A stretch of DNA of 7,779 nt from positions 1-7,779 of the forward strand of contig JBDIBB010000171.1 of assembly GCA_039812685.1 (NCBI GenBank). Direction: 5' to 3'. Made by a program: the position numbers and the translations under genes. Below are positions 1 to 6,856 of the stretch, one piece after another; positions within the stretch are counted from its first letter, which is position 1, and every line of letters starts with the position of its first letter. The notes under the pieces are model-generated. The model was given only the letters and a program-made list of their open reading frames with translations, was not told where the DNA came from and ran no database searches. Origin of the DNA: JBDIBB01 sp039812685 (GTDB lineage Bacteria > Acidobacteriota > Vicinamibacteria > Vicinamibacterales > JAFNAJ01).

Positions 1-77
1 TGTCGGTGGTCGTCGAGCGGCAGAAGCCGATCCAGAAGGTGCTGCCCTTCCTGAAGGGCATGGTCGGCGTGTCCTAG
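1..77 (+). CDS. C-terminal end of upstream gene, probably HlyD-like NHLP secretion subunit (partial)
   Basis: Reading from base 3, 24 codons end in TAG at 75-77; the rest of the gene lies before the window. The tail reads SVVVERQKPIQKVLPFLKGM and then VGVS. A terminal strand followed by a 'rQ(k/r)PIxxVlPFLk' segment is what I recall from the C-terminus of the HlyD-like membrane-fusion protein of NHLM/NHLP systems (TIGR03794-type), which is normally encoded just before the peptidase-containing ABC exporter. The stop lies 15 nt before the next start, so the two genes are almost certainly in one operon. That it is coding is well supported. The HlyD identity rests on this short tail and on gene order, so it is only moderately sure. 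If right, the protein would be an inner-membrane-anchored periplasmic adaptor that links the ABC pair to an outer-membrane channel. Confidence 0.6.
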   Translation, partial: SVVVERQKPIQKVLPFLKGMVGVS

Positions 78-81
78 CGCC

Positions 82-87
82 AGGGAG
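82..87 (+). promoter_or_regulatory. Ribosome binding site deciding the GTG start at 93
   Basis: AGGGAG lies 5 nt upstream of the GTG at 93-95. It is the best Shine-Dalgarno match in the short gap after the upstream stop, and it supports GTG 93 as the real start over in-frame codons further in. The next in-frame ATG codes for residue 32 and already lies inside the C39 domain, next to the oxyanion Gln. Confidence 0.6.
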
Positions 88-92
88 CCCCC

Positions 93-2333
93 GTGGCCGA
101 GTCCGAGAAGACCGACGCCCCCGCCGCACCCAAGCCGAAGCCGAAGCTGCCCAACAAGCGCGTCCGCACGCCGACCATCCTCCAGATGGAGGCGGTGGAG
201 TGCGGCGCGGCGGCGCTGGCCATCATCCTGGCGCACTACAACCGCTGGGTGCCACTCGAGGAGCTGCGCTTCGAGTGCGGCGTGAGCCGCGACGGCTCCA
301 AGGCCAGCAACGTGCTGAAGGCCGCGCGGAAGTACGGGCTCGAGGCCAAGGGCTACAAATACGAGGAGATCGAGAAGCTGCTCGATCTGCCGTTCCCCGT
401 GATCCTGTTCTGGAACTTCAACCACTTCCTCGTCCTGGAGGGGTTCAGGAACGGGAAGGTGATGCTCAACGACCCGGCGCAGGGGCCGCGGCAGATCACC
501 TACGACGAACTCGACGCCTCCTACTCGGGCGTGGTGCTGACCTTCGCGAAGGGGCCTGAGTTCAAGCCCGGCGGGCAGCCGCCCAACATGGTGCCGGCGC
601 TGCGGCGCCGCCTGATCGGCTCGGAGACGGCGCTGCTCTTCGTGATGCTGTGCGGCCTGCTGCTGGTCGTGCCCGGCCTGGTGGTGCCCACCTTCACGCG
701 GATCTTCATCGACGACTTCCTGGTGGGCGACCAGGGCTGGATGGTGAAGCCGCTGCTGGGGGCCATGGGCATCACGGTCGCGATCCAGGCGGTGCTCACC
801 TGGCTGCAGAAGTACTACCTGCTGCGGCTGGAGACGAAGCTGGCGCTGAGCACCTCGAGCAAGTTCTTCAACCACATCCTGCGCCTGCCGGCCGCCTATT
901 TCGGACAGCGGTTCGCCGGCGAGATCGGCAGCCGCGTGGCCATCAACGACAAGGTGGCACGCATCGTCTCGGGCAAGCTGGCGTCGACGGCGATCGACAC
1001 GGTGATGACCGTGTTCTACGCGGCGCTGATGCTCTTCTACGACGTCAGCGTCACGCTCGCCGTGATGGGCATCGCCGCGCTCAACGTGGTGGCCGTGAAG
1101 GCCGCGGCCCGGGCCCGCACCGACGTCAGCCGCCGCCTCATGCAGGACCGCGGCAAGCTGATGGGCACCTCGATGAACGGCCTCAAGATGATCGAGACCC
1201 TGAAGGCCACCGGCTCCGAGCAGGAGTTCTTCTCGCGGTGGGCCGGCTACTACGCGAAGTCGCTCAACGCGAAGCAGGATTTGAACGTGCTGGGCCAGTT
1301 CTCGTCGACCGTTCCGCCGTTCGTCCAGACGCTGTCGACGGCGGCGGTGCTGGCGCTGGGCGGTCTGAAGGTGATGAGCGGCGACCTCACGGTGGGCTTG
1401 CTGGTGGCCTACCAGTCGCTGCTCAACAGCTTCACCCGGCCGCTGAACGCACTGGTGCAGTTCGGCTCCACCCTCCAGGAACTCACCGCCGACATGAACC
1501 GGCTCGACGACGTGCTGCGCTACCCGGCCGACCGGCAGTACAGCCAGGAGCAGGCGCCGGCGCCCGCGCCCGCACAGGGCGAGGCCGCCCGGCGCGACCC
1601 GCGCCGCATCAAGCTCACGGGCCACGTCGAACTGCGCGGCATCACCTTCGGCTACAGCCCGCTCGAGAAGCCGCTCATCGAGGACTTCAACCTCACGCTC
1701 GAGCCGGGCAAGCGCGTGGCGCTGGTCGGCGGCAGCGGCAGCGGCAAGTCGACGGTGGCCAAGCTCGTGTCGGGCCTCTACGAGCCGTGGAGCGGCCAGG
1801 TGCTCTTCGACGGCGTGCCGCGATCGGAGCTGCCGCGGTCGCTGATCGTCAACTCGGTGGCGATGGTCGACCAGGAGGTGTTCCTCTTCGGCGGCTCGGT
1901 CACCGAGAACGTGACGATGTGGGACCCGACCATCGGGAGCCAGCGCGTGGTGACGGCGTGCCGCGACGCGGCCATCGACGAGGTGATCGAGGTGCGCGAG
2001 GGGGGCTACCAGGCGCAGATCGTGGAGGGTGGCGGCAACTTCAGCGGCGGCCAGTGCCAGCGCCTGGAGATCGCGCGATCGCTGGTGGGCGAACCGACGA
2101 TCGTCATCCTCGACGAGGCGACGAGCGCGCTGGACCCCGCCACGGAAGTGATCATCGACGACAGCATGCGACGCCGCGGCTGCAGTTGCATCATCATCGC
2201 GCACCGCCTCAGCACGATCCGCGACGCCGACGAAATCGTCGTCATGGAGCGCGGCAAGATCGTCCAGCGCGGCACGCACGACGACATGAAGGACGTTCCG
2301 GGACCGTACCAGCGTCTCATCAGCCTGCACTGA
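93..2333 (+). CDS. NHLP-family peptide exporter: C39 leader peptidase / permease / ABC ATPase
   Basis: Bifunctional exporter of 746 aa, about the usual length for peptidase-containing ABC transporters of the NHLM/NHLP type (TIGR03796-like). It should cleave the leader of a ribosomal precursor peptide on the cytoplasmic side and pump the product across the inner membrane. Seen: a short Lys/Pro-rich N-terminus (1-25). A C39 domain follows (about 26-150) with oxyanion Gln31, catalytic Cys37 (QMEAVECGAAAL), His111 (NFNHFLVL) and Asp127 (LNDPAQG), so it looks active. Membrane segments lie near 178-202, 217-237, 293-315, 318-338, 405-428 and 433-455. An Ala/Pro-rich joint (about 484-503) leads to the ATPase: Walker A GGSGSGKST 546-554, Q-loop Gln594, signature FSGGQ 650-654, Walker B with Asp674/Glu675, D-loop SALD 678-681 and switch His704. 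All ATPase residues are intact. The start is GTG with AGGGAG 5 nt upstream. It probably pairs with the product of the next gene as a heterodimer. The family call is firm; the cargo is unknown because no precursor gene is visible. Confidence 0.93.
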   Translation: MAESEKTDAPAAPKPKPKLPNKRVRTPTILQMEAVECGAAALAIILAHYNRWVPLEELRFECGVSRDGSKASNVLKAARKYGLEAKGYKYEEIEKLLDLPFPVILFWNFNHFLVLEGFRNGKVMLNDPAQGPRQITYDELDASYSGVVLTFAKGPEFKPGGQPPNMVPALRRRLIGSETALLFVMLCGLLLVVPGLVVPTFTRIFIDDFLVGDQGWMVKPLLGAMGITVAIQAVLTWLQKYYLLRLETKLALSTSSKFFNHILRLPAAYFGQRFAGEIGSRVAINDKVARIVSGKLASTAIDTVMTVFYAALMLFYDVSVTLAVMGIAALNVVAVKAAARARTDVSRRLMQDRGKLMGTSMNGLKMIETLKATGSEQEFFSRWAGYYAKSLNAKQDLNVLGQFSSTVPPFVQTLSTAAVLALGGLKVMSGDLTVGLLVAYQSLLNSFTRPLNALVQFGSTLQELTADMNRLDDVLRYPADRQYSQEQAPAPAPAQGEAARRDPRRIKLTGHVELRGITFGYSPLEKPLIEDFNLTLEPGKRVALVGGSGSGKSTVAKLVSGLYEPWSGQVLFDGVPRSELPRSLIVNSVAMVDQEVFLFGGSVTENVTMWDPTIGSQRVVTACRDAAIDEVIEVREGGYQAQIVEGGGNFSGGQCQRLEIARSLVGEPTIVILDEATSALDPATEVIIDDSMRRRGCSCIIIAHRLSTIRDADEIVVMERGKIVQRGTHDDMKDVPGPYQRLISLH

Positions 2334-2339
2334 CGGACC

Positions 2340-2399
2340 ATGACGCCGACATCACTCAACCGGGGCCGGATCCAGCGGTCCGTGGCGGGACCGGCATGA
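2340..2399 (+). other. 19-codon mini-ORF in the intergenic gap, stop overlapping the next start (ATGA)
   Basis: The gap holds ATG at 2340, followed by 18 further codons (MTPTSLNRGRIQRSVAGPA) and TGA at 2397-2399. The TGA overlaps the ATG of the next gene (2396-2398) in an ATGA arrangement. Such an overlap could pass ribosomes on to the long FHA-transporter gene. Against a real gene: there is no clear Shine-Dalgarno before it, the start is only 6 nt after the previous stop, and the peptide resembles nothing I know. It is not a plausible leader-bearing cargo peptide, as it has no double-Gly leader and no nitrile-hydratase or Nif11-like region. A chance ORF is the simplest reading. Confidence 0.18.
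2376..2393 (+). promoter_or_regulatory. Weak ribosome binding site inside a small hairpin before the FHA-transporter gene
   Basis: CGGTCC (2376-2381) and GGACCG (2388-2393) are perfect inverted repeats around a 6-nt loop. The likely Shine-Dalgarno for the ATG at 2396 (GGCGGGA, 2384-2390, 5-nt spacing) falls in the loop and the right arm, so folding would hide it. A second copy of GGACC just after the previous stop (2335-2339) could pair with the same left arm and free the site. This makes translation coupled to the upstream gene conceivable. In DNA this GC-rich a 6-bp stem also arises by chance. Confidence 0.25.
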
Positions 2400-5300
2400 A
2401 CGAGCCGCGCGACTCGCCGGACGCCGTGATTCGTGAGTTCCACATCGCGATCGTCGCCGCCGACGCGGCCAGGCACGCCGGCGAACAGTTGCACGTGGAT
2501 CGCCCGCTGGTCATCGGGCGCGAGCCGACCTGCGACCTCGTGCTCGCCGACCCGAGCGTCTCGCGCCGGCACGCGCGCGTGGAGCCCACGCCGAGCGGCC
2601 TGAAGATCACCGACCTGGGCAGCGGCAACGGCGTGTGGGTGGGCACGCAGCGCGTCACCGGGATCGTGCTGCAGCCGGGCCAGCGCGCGCGCATCGGATC
2701 GACGGTGTTCGAGTGCCGGCAGGTGGACAGGCAGGCGCCCGCGCCGCCGCCGCCGATCGTCCACCGGGCGCGCGGGGAGGAGGCCCCACGGTCCGGCGGG
2801 TTCGTGGTGCGCGTGCTGACGGCCGGCGACCACGTGAAGGCCGGGGAGGTCTTTCACGTGACGCGCGTCGCCGCCACGATCGGCCGCGCGCCCGATTGCG
2901 ACGTGGTGCTGGCCGAGGCCGACATCTCGCGGAAGCACGCGAAGCTGGAGATCGCGGCCGGCGGCTTCCGCATCACCGACCTGGGCAGCGCCTGCGGCAC
3001 CTGGCTGGACGACCGGCAGGTGGATGTCGGGCAGGTGGCGCCCGGCCAGCGGGTGCGGATCGGCCGGCGGGTGGTGATCGAGTGCCACACCGCGGAGGCC
3101 GAGACGATTGCGGAAGCGCCGCCGGCGGCAGCGCCGGTGGCCGCTCAGCCGGTTGCCCCCAGCCCGGTCGTGTCGCCGCCGCCCGCGGTTGTCAGGCCGC
3201 CGGCCGGTCCGGCGCCTGCCGCGACCCCGCCGCTGGTGGCCCGGGTGCCCGAGACGGCACCCGAGGACGCGACGATCGCGGCAAGGCCTGCCGTGCCTCC
3301 ACGCCAGCCGTCGCCGCCAGTCGCGCCGCCCGTGCCGCCACCTGCGCCGCCGGTTGCGCCGGCTGAGGTCGAGGCCACGCCCGATGACGCCACTCGGGTC
3401 GTGCCGTCGCCTGCGATCGCGGCGTCACATGCCGCGCCGCCGCCGGCGGAGCCCGTCCCCGACGACGCGACGATGGCGGTCCCTGTCGACGTGGCGCGCG
3501 CGGCCGCGCCGCCTCCGACTGAGCGGCCGTTCGAAGCCGAGGATGCCACCAGGATGATCGTGCCGGGAGCCGTCGCCGCGTCGCGGGCTCCGGTGACGGG
3601 GCCCGCGCCGGCCGAGGCGGTGCCCGACGACGCGACACAGGTGGTGACGGCTGCGCAGATGGCCGCGCTGGCGAGGCCACCGGCGGCGCCGGCGCCACCG
3701 GCGACCGAGCCCGACGATGCGACGCGCATGGTGCCAGCCGCGCGCGCGCAGGCTGCCGCATCACCGCCGCGCGAGGAAGAGGACGCCACGCGCGTGGTGA
3801 CGGCGGCCGACGTGGGGCGCGCCCCGGCGCCGGTCAGCGACGCGGTGACGGCCGAGGCGTTCGAGGAAGCGCTCTCGCACACGGTGGTGATGCGTGTGCC
3901 GGTGCCGGCGGCGGCCACCTCGCGCTCGCTCGAAGAAGAGGGTGAGGAGATCAGGCCGTCCGCGCACAAGCCGCTGCTGCTCGACGACCCGGCCCTGCTC
4001 TACTACGTCGTCACGGGCAGCCTGCTGGTCTTCTCCGTCGAGGTGCGCGACGGCGTGCCGGTGGGGCAGCGGACGCACCTGCTCGGCGTGCTCGAGAAGC
4101 AGGGCTGCTTCGGGTTCGACACCAAGCGATATGGGCTGGGCATGGGCATGGTGGTCCTGGCCAAGCCCGGCACGGTGCTGCGCGCGATTCCGCTGAGGCG
4201 CCTGCAGGAGATCGCCCGCGACGCCACGATGCGGCCGGCCGTGGTCGCCCTGGTCGACACCTGGGTGAACGGCATGTCGAAGTCGCTCATCCGCAGCCTG
4301 CCGACACGGCGTACGGGCGAGGTCGAACTGAAGTCACAGCAGGAAGCCACGCTGGGGCCGCGGCAGAAGGCGACCTCCGGCGATGGCGTGCTGTGGCTCG
4401 ACATCTGGAACGGCAGCGTCCTCTTCAACGACCTGACGACGCCGACCTTCTCGCGCAAGCGGGTGCTGTTCCCGCTGACGCCGCACTCGTGGGTGCAGCC
4501 GGTGGGAGACGAGTTCGGCGATCTGGAGGTGACGCCCCTGCCAACGGAGGCCGCCGTCACGCGCGCCGACATGTGGCACGGGTTCTCCGTGTTCCAGGAG
4601 GTCCTGTACGAGACCGAGTGCGGCGGCCAGTTGCTGTCGACCGCCGACGAGTTCGTGCGCCTGCAGCAGAAGGCGCAGCACGCGGAGGCGGCCGAGGCGG
4701 CCGGCTACGGCGCCATAGGGGCGGTCCTGCGCGCGGAGAGCGAGACGCCTGAGGATCTGCTGACGACGACGGCCGCGGAGCCGGTGTTCGCCGCCTGCGT
4801 GCTGGTGGGCCAGGCGCTCGGCATGACCGTGCGCAGCCACCTGGAGGGCACCGAGCAGCTCGCGTTCGAGGATCTGGTGAACTCCATCGGCAGCGCGTCC
4901 GGCTTCCGGACACGCGTCGTGGCGCTGCACGACGACTGGTATCGACGCGACTACGGGCCGATGCTCGGCCAGCTTGGCGAGGCGAAGAGTCCCGTCGCGC
5001 TGTTGCCCACCGGTCCACGCGCCTTCGAACTGGTCGACCCGAAGACCGGCACCCGCCGGAAGGTCGATGCGGCGCTGGCCGCCGAACTGTCGCCGTTCGG
5101 GGTCACCCTCTACCGGCCGCTGCCGCCCGGGATGCTCGGGGCGCGCGAACTGATCGCGTTCGGCGCGCGCGGGCAGTCGCGCGAGTTCCTCACCGTCGCG
5201 CTGATGGCCGTGGTCCTCGGCGTGCTGGGCACCGTCACGCCCTATTTCACGGGACAGCTCTTCGATCAGGCGATTCCGCAGGCGGACCGCGGGGCGCTCT

Positions 5301-6856
5301 ACGTCTACACGCTGGCGCTGTTCGCGTCGGCGGTGGCGACCTCGGCGTTCAAGTTCACGCAGGGCATCGCCACCGTGCGCGTGCAGGCCAAGATGGAGTC
5401 GACCATCCAGGCCTCGGTCTGGGATCGGCTGCTCGATCTGCCGGTGAACTTCTTCCGGACGTATCCCGCCGGCGACCTCGCGGATCGCGCGGCGGGCGTC
5501 GATCAGATCCAGGAACTGGTGTCGGGCGCGGGCATCTCGGCGATCCTCGGTTCGGTCAGCGGACTGTTCTACGTCGTCCAGATGTTCCTCTACAACCTGA
5601 AGCTGGCGCTGCTGGCCATCTTCCTGACCATCGTCTACGTCGGTACGACTACGCTGCTGAACTACCTGCAGCTGCGCTACCAGCGGCGCGAACTGCAGCT
5701 GCGCGGCCGCATCTCCGGCCTGGTGCTGAACCTGATTGGCGGCGTCTCGAAGCTGCGCGTCTGCGGCGCGGAACGCCATGCCTTCCGCGTCTGGGCCGAG
5801 CAGTTCGCGGCGCAGCGGCGCATCACCTTCTCGGTGGGCAGCATCCAGAACGTGGCGGCCACCTTCAGCACGGCGTTCCCGGTGCTCTCCTCCATCATGA
5901 TCTTCCTGATGATGGTGTCGGAGATGCAGGCGGCGGCCGAGACCGGACAGCCCGGGCTCACCGTCGGCGAGTTCGTCGCCTTCAACACGGCCTACGGGCT
6001 GTTCCTCGGCGCGATGCAGGCGCTGGGCGACGCGTCGCTGAGCCTGCTGCGGGTGGTGCCGATTTACGAACGCCTCTCGCCGCTGGTGACGACGCCGCCC
6101 GAGGTGGATGCGAGCAAGGCCTACCCCGGGAAACTCAAGGGCGAGATCGAAATCAACAACGTGCGCTTCCGGTACACGCCGGACGGGCCGTTCATCGTCA
6201 ACGGCCTGTCGCTGAAGATCAAGCCGGGCGACTTCGTGGCGTTCGTGGGCGGATCGGGCTGCGGCAAGTCGACGCTCATGCGGCTGATGCTGGGCTTCGA
6301 GCACCCCACCAGCGGGACGATCTACTACGACGGACAGGATCTGGGCACGCTCGACCTGCGGCTGGTGCGCCAGCAGATCGGCGTCGTGCTGCAGATCAGC
6401 CGCGTGATGCCGACCGACATCTGGCGCAACATCACCGGCGCCACCGCGCGCACGATCGACGACGCCTGGTGGGCGGCCGAACGCGCCGGCCTCGCCGACG
6501 ACGTCCGCAACATGCCGATGGGCATGCACACCTACGTGTCGGAGGGCGGCGGGACACTGTCGGGCGGGCAGCGCCAGCGCCTGATGATCGCGCGGGCGAT
6601 CGTCAACCGCCCGAAGATCATGTTCCTCGACGAGGCGACCAGCGCGCTCGACAACCGCACGCAGGCGATCGTCACCGAGAGCATGAACAAGCTCGAGGCG
6701 ACGCGCATCGTGATCGCGCACCGGCTCAGCACCATCATCGACGCCAACAAGATCTGCTACCTCGAAGCCGGCCAGATCGTCGAGATGGGCTCGTACGAGG
6801 AGCTGATGGCCCTCAACGGCAAGTTCGCCGAACTGGCGCGCCGGCAGGTCGTGTGA
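2396..6856 (+). CDS. Tandem-FHA / DAT-repeat / NHLP exporter permease-ATPase fusion
   Basis: Protein of 1486 aa; the NHLP permease/ATPase subunit without peptidase (TIGR03797-like) is usually about 900-1000 aa, so roughly 500 residues are added at the N-terminus. Domains: FHA1 (about 13-111), FHA2 (about 135-236), a Pro/Ala-rich, probably disordered linker (about 237-515) with seven (D/E)DAT motifs, and a beta-rich region typical of this family (about 521-610, HKPLLLDDPALLYYVVTGSL) that resembles a cyclic-nucleotide-binding fold. A C39-like region without catalytic residues follows (about 796-910, ending LYRPLP). Membrane segments lie near 931-955, 967-987, 1043-1063, 1067-1088, 1153-1175 and 1188-1208. 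The ATPase has Walker A GGSGCGKST 1285-1293, Gln1333, LSGGQ 1388-1392, Asp1412/Glu1413 and His1442, all intact. The ATG start has a weak GGCGGGA 5 nt upstream; the frame stays open far upstream, but that part lies out of frame over the previous gene. It likely forms a heterodimer with the preceding C39 exporter. The FHA part suggests control by Ser/Thr phosphorylation (inference). Confidence 0.9.
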   Translation: MNEPRDSPDAVIREFHIAIVAADAARHAGEQLHVDRPLVIGREPTCDLVLADPSVSRRHARVEPTPSGLKITDLGSGNGVWVGTQRVTGIVLQPGQRARIGSTVFECRQVDRQAPAPPPPIVHRARGEEAPRSGGFVVRVLTAGDHVKAGEVFHVTRVAATIGRAPDCDVVLAEADISRKHAKLEIAAGGFRITDLGSACGTWLDDRQVDVGQVAPGQRVRIGRRVVIECHTAEAETIAEAPPAAAPVAAQPVAPSPVVSPPPAVVRPPAGPAPAATPPLVARVPETAPEDATIAARPAVPPRQPSPPVAPPVPPPAPPVAPAEVEATPDDATRVVPSPAIAASHAAPPPAEPVPDDATMAVPVDVARAAAPPPTERPFEAEDATRMIVPGAVAASRAPVTGPAPAEAVPDDATQVVTAAQMAALARPPAAPAPPATEPDDATRMVPAARAQAAASPPREEEDATRVVTAADVGRAPAPVSDAVTAEAFEEALSHTVVMRVPVPAAATSRSLEEEGEEIRPSAHKPLLLDDPALLYYVVTGSLLVFSVEVRDGVPVGQRTHLLGVLEKQGCFGFDTKRYGLGMGMVVLAKPGTVLRAIPLRRLQEIARDATMRPAVVALVDTWVNGMSKSLIRSLPTRRTGEVELKSQQEATLGPRQKATSGDGVLWLDIWNGSVLFNDLTTPTFSRKRVLFPLTPHSWVQPVGDEFGDLEVTPLPTEAAVTRADMWHGFSVFQEVLYETECGGQLLSTADEFVRLQQKAQHAEAAEAAGYGAIGAVLRAESETPEDLLTTTAAEPVFAACVLVGQALGMTVRSHLEGTEQLAFEDLVNSIGSASGFRTRVVALHDDWYRRDYGPMLGQLGEAKSPVALLPTGPRAFELVDPKTGTRRKVDAALAAELSPFGVTLYRPLPPGMLGARELIAFGARGQSREFLTVALMAVVLGVLGTVTPYFTGQLFDQAIPQADRGALYVYTLALFASAVATSAFKFTQGIATVRVQAKMESTIQASVWDRLLDLPVNFFRTYPAGDLADRAAGVDQIQELVSGAGISAILGSVSGLFYVVQMFLYNLKLALLAIFLTIVYVGTTTLLNYLQLRYQRRELQLRGRISGLVLNLIGGVSKLRVCGAERHAFRVWAEQFAAQRRITFSVGSIQNVAATFSTAFPVLSSIMIFLMMVSEMQAAAETGQPGLTVGEFVAFNTAYGLFLGAMQALGDASLSLLRVVPIYERLSPLVTTPPEVDASKAYPGKLKGEIEINNVRFRYTPDGPFIVNGLSLKIKPGDFVAFVGGSGCGKSTLMRLMLGFEHPTSGTIYYDGQDLGTLDLRLVRQQIGVVLQISRVMPTDIWRNITGATARTIDDAWWAAERAGLADDVRNMPMGMHTYVSEGGGTLSGGQRQRLMIARAIVNRPKIMFLDEATSALDNRTQAIVTESMNKLEATRIVIAHRLSTIIDANKICYLEAGQIVEMGSYEELMALNGKFAELARRQVV
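2432..2728 (+). other. FHA domain 1, phosphothreonine-binding residues complete
   Basis: Residues about 13-111 of the fusion protein. The FHA core is fully present: Gly41-Arg42 (LVIGREPTCDLVL), Ser56-Arg57-x-His59 (VSRRHARV) and Asn78-Gly79 (DLGSGNGVWV), followed by the closing strands (PGQRARIGSTVFEC). These are the residues that in known FHA domains hold the phosphate and the peptide backbone, so this copy should be able to bind phosphothreonine. It is cytoplasmic by topology, since it precedes all membrane segments. Confidence 0.92.
2798..3103 (+). other. FHA domain 2, conserved Asn replaced by Cys
   Basis: Residues about 135-236 of the fusion protein. Gly163-Arg164 (ATIGRAPDCDVVL) and Ser178-Arg179-Lys180-His181 (ISRKHAKL) match the family. 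The usual Ser-x-Asn-Gly turn reads GSACGTWL, with Cys200 (codon 2993-2995) where the conserved Asn belongs. The phosphate-contacting Arg and Ser remain, but the Asn that normally fixes the backbone of the bound peptide is lost. Binding may be weaker or different from FHA1. The two domains are separated by a short Pro/Ala-rich spacer of about 23 residues. Confidence 0.9.
3263..3799 (+). repeat. Seven-fold (D/E)DAT protein repeat in the linker, candidate phosphothreonine ladder
   Basis: Between FHA2 and the exporter part, the coding sequence repeats a short unit built as acidic-Asp-Ala-Thr-(R/M/Q/I)-(V/M/A)-(V/I/A), mostly followed by Pro or Thr and an Ala-rich stretch ending in Pro. The threonines are residues 293 (EDATIA), 333 (DDATRVV), 359 (DDATMAV), 385 (EDATRMI), 414 (DDATQVV), 443 (DDATRMV) and 465 (EDATRVV), spaced 40, 26, 26, 29, 29 and 22 residues apart. 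Degenerate relatives may flank it at Thr237 (EAETIAEA) and Thr496 (SHTVVMRV). The spacers vary freely while the DAT core is kept, which suggests selection on the core. Acidic residues before a Thr and an aliphatic residue at +3 suit bacterial Ser/Thr kinase sites read by FHA domains; that is inference. Confidence 0.85.

Noticed and set aside
650..2395. Upstream in-frame extension of the FHA-exporter ORF (nominal start at 650)
   Set aside because: It overlaps the well-supported C39 exporter gene in another frame and translates to Arg/Gly/Ala-rich sequence without domains. FHA1 begins right after ATG 2396, which also has a Shine-Dalgarno-like site.
2334..2395. Rho-independent terminator between the two exporter genes
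   Set aside because: The 6-bp hairpin is not followed by a T-run and sits directly on the next ribosome binding site.
2006..3088. 360-codon antisense ORF across the gene junction
   Set aside because: It runs opposite the end of the first exporter and both FHA domains, has an Arg/His/Ala-rich composition and shows no known motif; a shadow ORF.
3108..3557. Arg/Pro-rich + strand ORF inside the linker
   Set aside because: It is an alternative frame of GC-rich Pro/Ala codons, with no ribosome binding site and no domain.
3263..3799. DNA-level tandem repeat or CRISPR-like array
   Set aside because: Only the short DAT codons recur, with uneven spacing and divergent spacers in frame with a protein. 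The repetition is at protein level.
3145..3969. Antisense Ala/Ser/Gly-rich ORF with repeated ASSG stretches
   Set aside because: The apparent repeat is the reverse strand of the DAT linker repeat, so it is explained by the sense protein.
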